This document shows positions 62,822 through 64,000 of a stretch of 64,000 nucleotides of DNA, piece by piece. A program made the position numbers and the translations under genes. Source of the stretch: Collinsella sp. (GTDB lineage Bacteria; Actinomycetota; Coriobacteriia; Coriobacteriales; Coriobacteriaceae); contig JAGZQO010000005.1 of NCBI GenBank assembly GCA_018382125.1, forward strand, positions 1-64,000, in the 5' to 3' direction. The notes below the pieces were generated by a model. It was not told the origin of the DNA. It did not search any database and saw only the letters and a list, made by a program, of their open reading frames with translations. Every line of letters starts with the position of its first letter. Position 1 is the first letter of the stretch.

Positions 62822-64000
62822 ATGAAACGAGCCGACGAAGAACCTACACCGAAAGCAATTGAAGACGCTCTTACCCAAGACCCGCTTCACCGCAAGAGAG
62901 AAATCGAGGACTTTCTAAAGATGCTCATTGCGGTTGAGCCTCCGTATACCTTTGTCATTGATGCACCTTGGGGCTCTGGCAAGACATTCTTTGTAAAGCA
63001 AGTTGCGAGAGTCCTGCAAATGGCAAATCCGGCTCTCGATATCAACCTAGAGACACTTAACGCGACGCTAGGAGAAACCGCGACAGAACTCCCCGCGACG
63101 CCATGTCTGCCCATTTATTTCAACGCATGGGAAGACGACCATTTCGAGAATCCGATCTTGCCCATATTGGCCTCCATCGCTAATGCCGCAGACGAACAGA
63201 GCGTCAAGGGGGGAAAGGATTTCGGCAAGGGGGTCATTGGCGCCATAGAAGCCGCCGCTTCCCTTATCGGATATGGCGGTGACATCAATGGTGTCATTGA
63301 AAATATCAGCGGAACCGATTTTCTCGAACAGTACAAAAATGAGAAAGAACTTCGAGGCAAAATTGACGAACTCATTAAGACCAATCTTCCCGAGGTAGCC
63401 GACCGAGCCATCATCTTTATCGACGAACTCGACCGCTGCCGGCCCGAATTCGCAATAAAGGTACTCGAACAAGCAAAAACGCTGTTTCAGCAAGACAACA
63501 TCGTTGTAGTTTATTCGACCGACATTACGCAGCTTGCACATTCCCTCCAGGGCGTATATGGCCCAAGATTCGACGGCAGAAAATACCTCGAGCGCTTCTA
63601 CGACAAACGTCTTGAGCTAAATCCGATAAAACCGGCTGATTACCTTCTGTATAAAGGAATCAATACAATGGATGGATATACCTTCATGGATATAACCATC
63701 GATTTGCTCGGCTACAAACAAGCCTCACTAAGAGCCTGCAACAGGCTTATCGACTCTATAACAAATCTATCTAGATACATTGCTAACCACTGGGAGCACT
63801 TTGGGAATGGAAGGGTTCAGCATTTCCCAGACCAGGGTCTGCTTCCTGTAGTAAACATTCTCGCTTACTATGACCCGTTCGCCTGGCACGAAATGAAGAC
63901 CAGTACTGGCTACGAAGCTATCTACGAACTTGCGAAACACAGCGATCACTTCATCCAATATCTTGATGAAGTGATTGAATCGGTATGGGGAGCCAATAAA
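62822..64000 (+). CDS. KAP-family P-loop NTPase, 3' end outside window
   Basis: The frame is open for 393 codons to the window edge. KAP NTPases are STAND/AAA-like ATPases often found near membrane proteins and in phage-exclusion systems (PifA, AVAST-like). Walker A is APWGSGKTFF (48-57); Walker B is IIFIDELDRCRPEF (197-210, the hhhhDELDR signature); YFNAWEDDHFENP (~99-111) is the KAP-specific NAWxxD motif. The remainder (~260-393) is helical. Start ATG 62822 has only a weak AAGG site. It is transcribed away from the membrane-protein gene. Confidence 0.88.
   Translation, partial: MKRADEEPTPKAIEDALTQDPLHRKREIEDFLKMLIAVEPPYTFVIDAPWGSGKTFFVKQVARVLQMANPALDINLETLNATLGETATELPATPCLPIYFNAWEDDHFENPILPILASIANAADEQSVKGGKDFGKGVIGAIEAAASLIGYGGDINGVIENISGTDFLEQYKNEKELRGKIDELIKTNLPEVADRAIIFIDELDRCRPEFAIKVLEQAKTLFQQDNIVVVYSTDITQLAHSLQGVYGPRFDGRKYLERFYDKRLELNPIKPADYLLYKGINTMDGYTFMDITIDLLGYKQASLRACNRLIDSITNLSRYIANHWEHFGNGRVQHFPDQGLLPVVNILAYYDPFAWHEMKTSTGYEAIYELAKHSDHFIQYLDEVIESVWGANK

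Overview
The window looks like chromosome from a GC-rich actinobacterium of the class Coriobacteriia, most likely Collinsella. The evidence is the rpoD-dnaG-ribF-truB-nrnA-rbfA-infB-nusA-rimP order, a SepIVA-like gene beside yceD and rpmF, Asp23/Gls24-FakA coupling and high GC in the core. Species is inferred from gene content only. Nearly all genes lie on the minus strand.

Layout: (a) 1-590 is a foreign-looking edge: the end of an AT-richer peptidase S51 gene and a scrap of a serine recombinase that runs into the 3' end of a DUF523 gene. (b) 1-8.4 kb holds ftsH, a collapsed cobalamin adenosyltransferase pseudogene, a MATE exporter, a SpoU methyltransferase, thyA-folA, and a plus-strand DUF134/NifX fusion. 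(c) 8.4-23.3 kb is one long minus-strand housekeeping block (asp23, fakA, recG, rsmD, coaD, sepIVA-like, yceD, rpmF, plsX, acpP, rnc, smc, ftsY, ffh) covering envelope lipid supply, SRP targeting and chromosome condensation. (d) 23.5-35.5 kb holds two tRNA-Asn genes, rpoD-dnaG, and the translation-factor operon rimP-nusA-infB-rbfA-nrnA-truB-ribF, which has a leader terminator before its first gene. (e) 35.6-46 kb holds leuS, an IMP dehydrogenase, a ModE-like regulator, a Cys/Met-type PLP protein and a sucrose cluster scrR-scrA-scrB whose transporter carries an in-frame amber codon.

(f) 46.2-57.3 kb is a Gram-positive type Pel exopolysaccharide operon in the order pelD (SDR fusion) - pelE - deacetylase-like DUF2194 - pelF - pelG, followed without a break by CotH kinase, VTC-type polyphosphate polymerase and DUF4956 genes. 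Overlaps of 1-14 nt suggest one transcript. PelD keeps an RxxD motif in a degenerate GGDEF domain, which suggests c-di-GMP control. pelG is frameshifted at a run of five G. (g) 57.4-64 kb is AT-richer accessory DNA: a two-gene XRE cassette with a palindromic operator-like site, a repeat-rich non-coding stretch, a SIR2-family protein, two unrecognised proteins (one multi-pass membrane), and a divergent KAP-type P-loop NTPase cut by the window end. I read this as a probable defence island.

Several long palindromic elements lie between genes, including one family present twice (3.4 kb and 40.6 kb). Three genes are broken by small lesions (cobO/cobA-like, scrA, pelG). No CRISPR array, rRNA gene or complete insertion sequence was seen.
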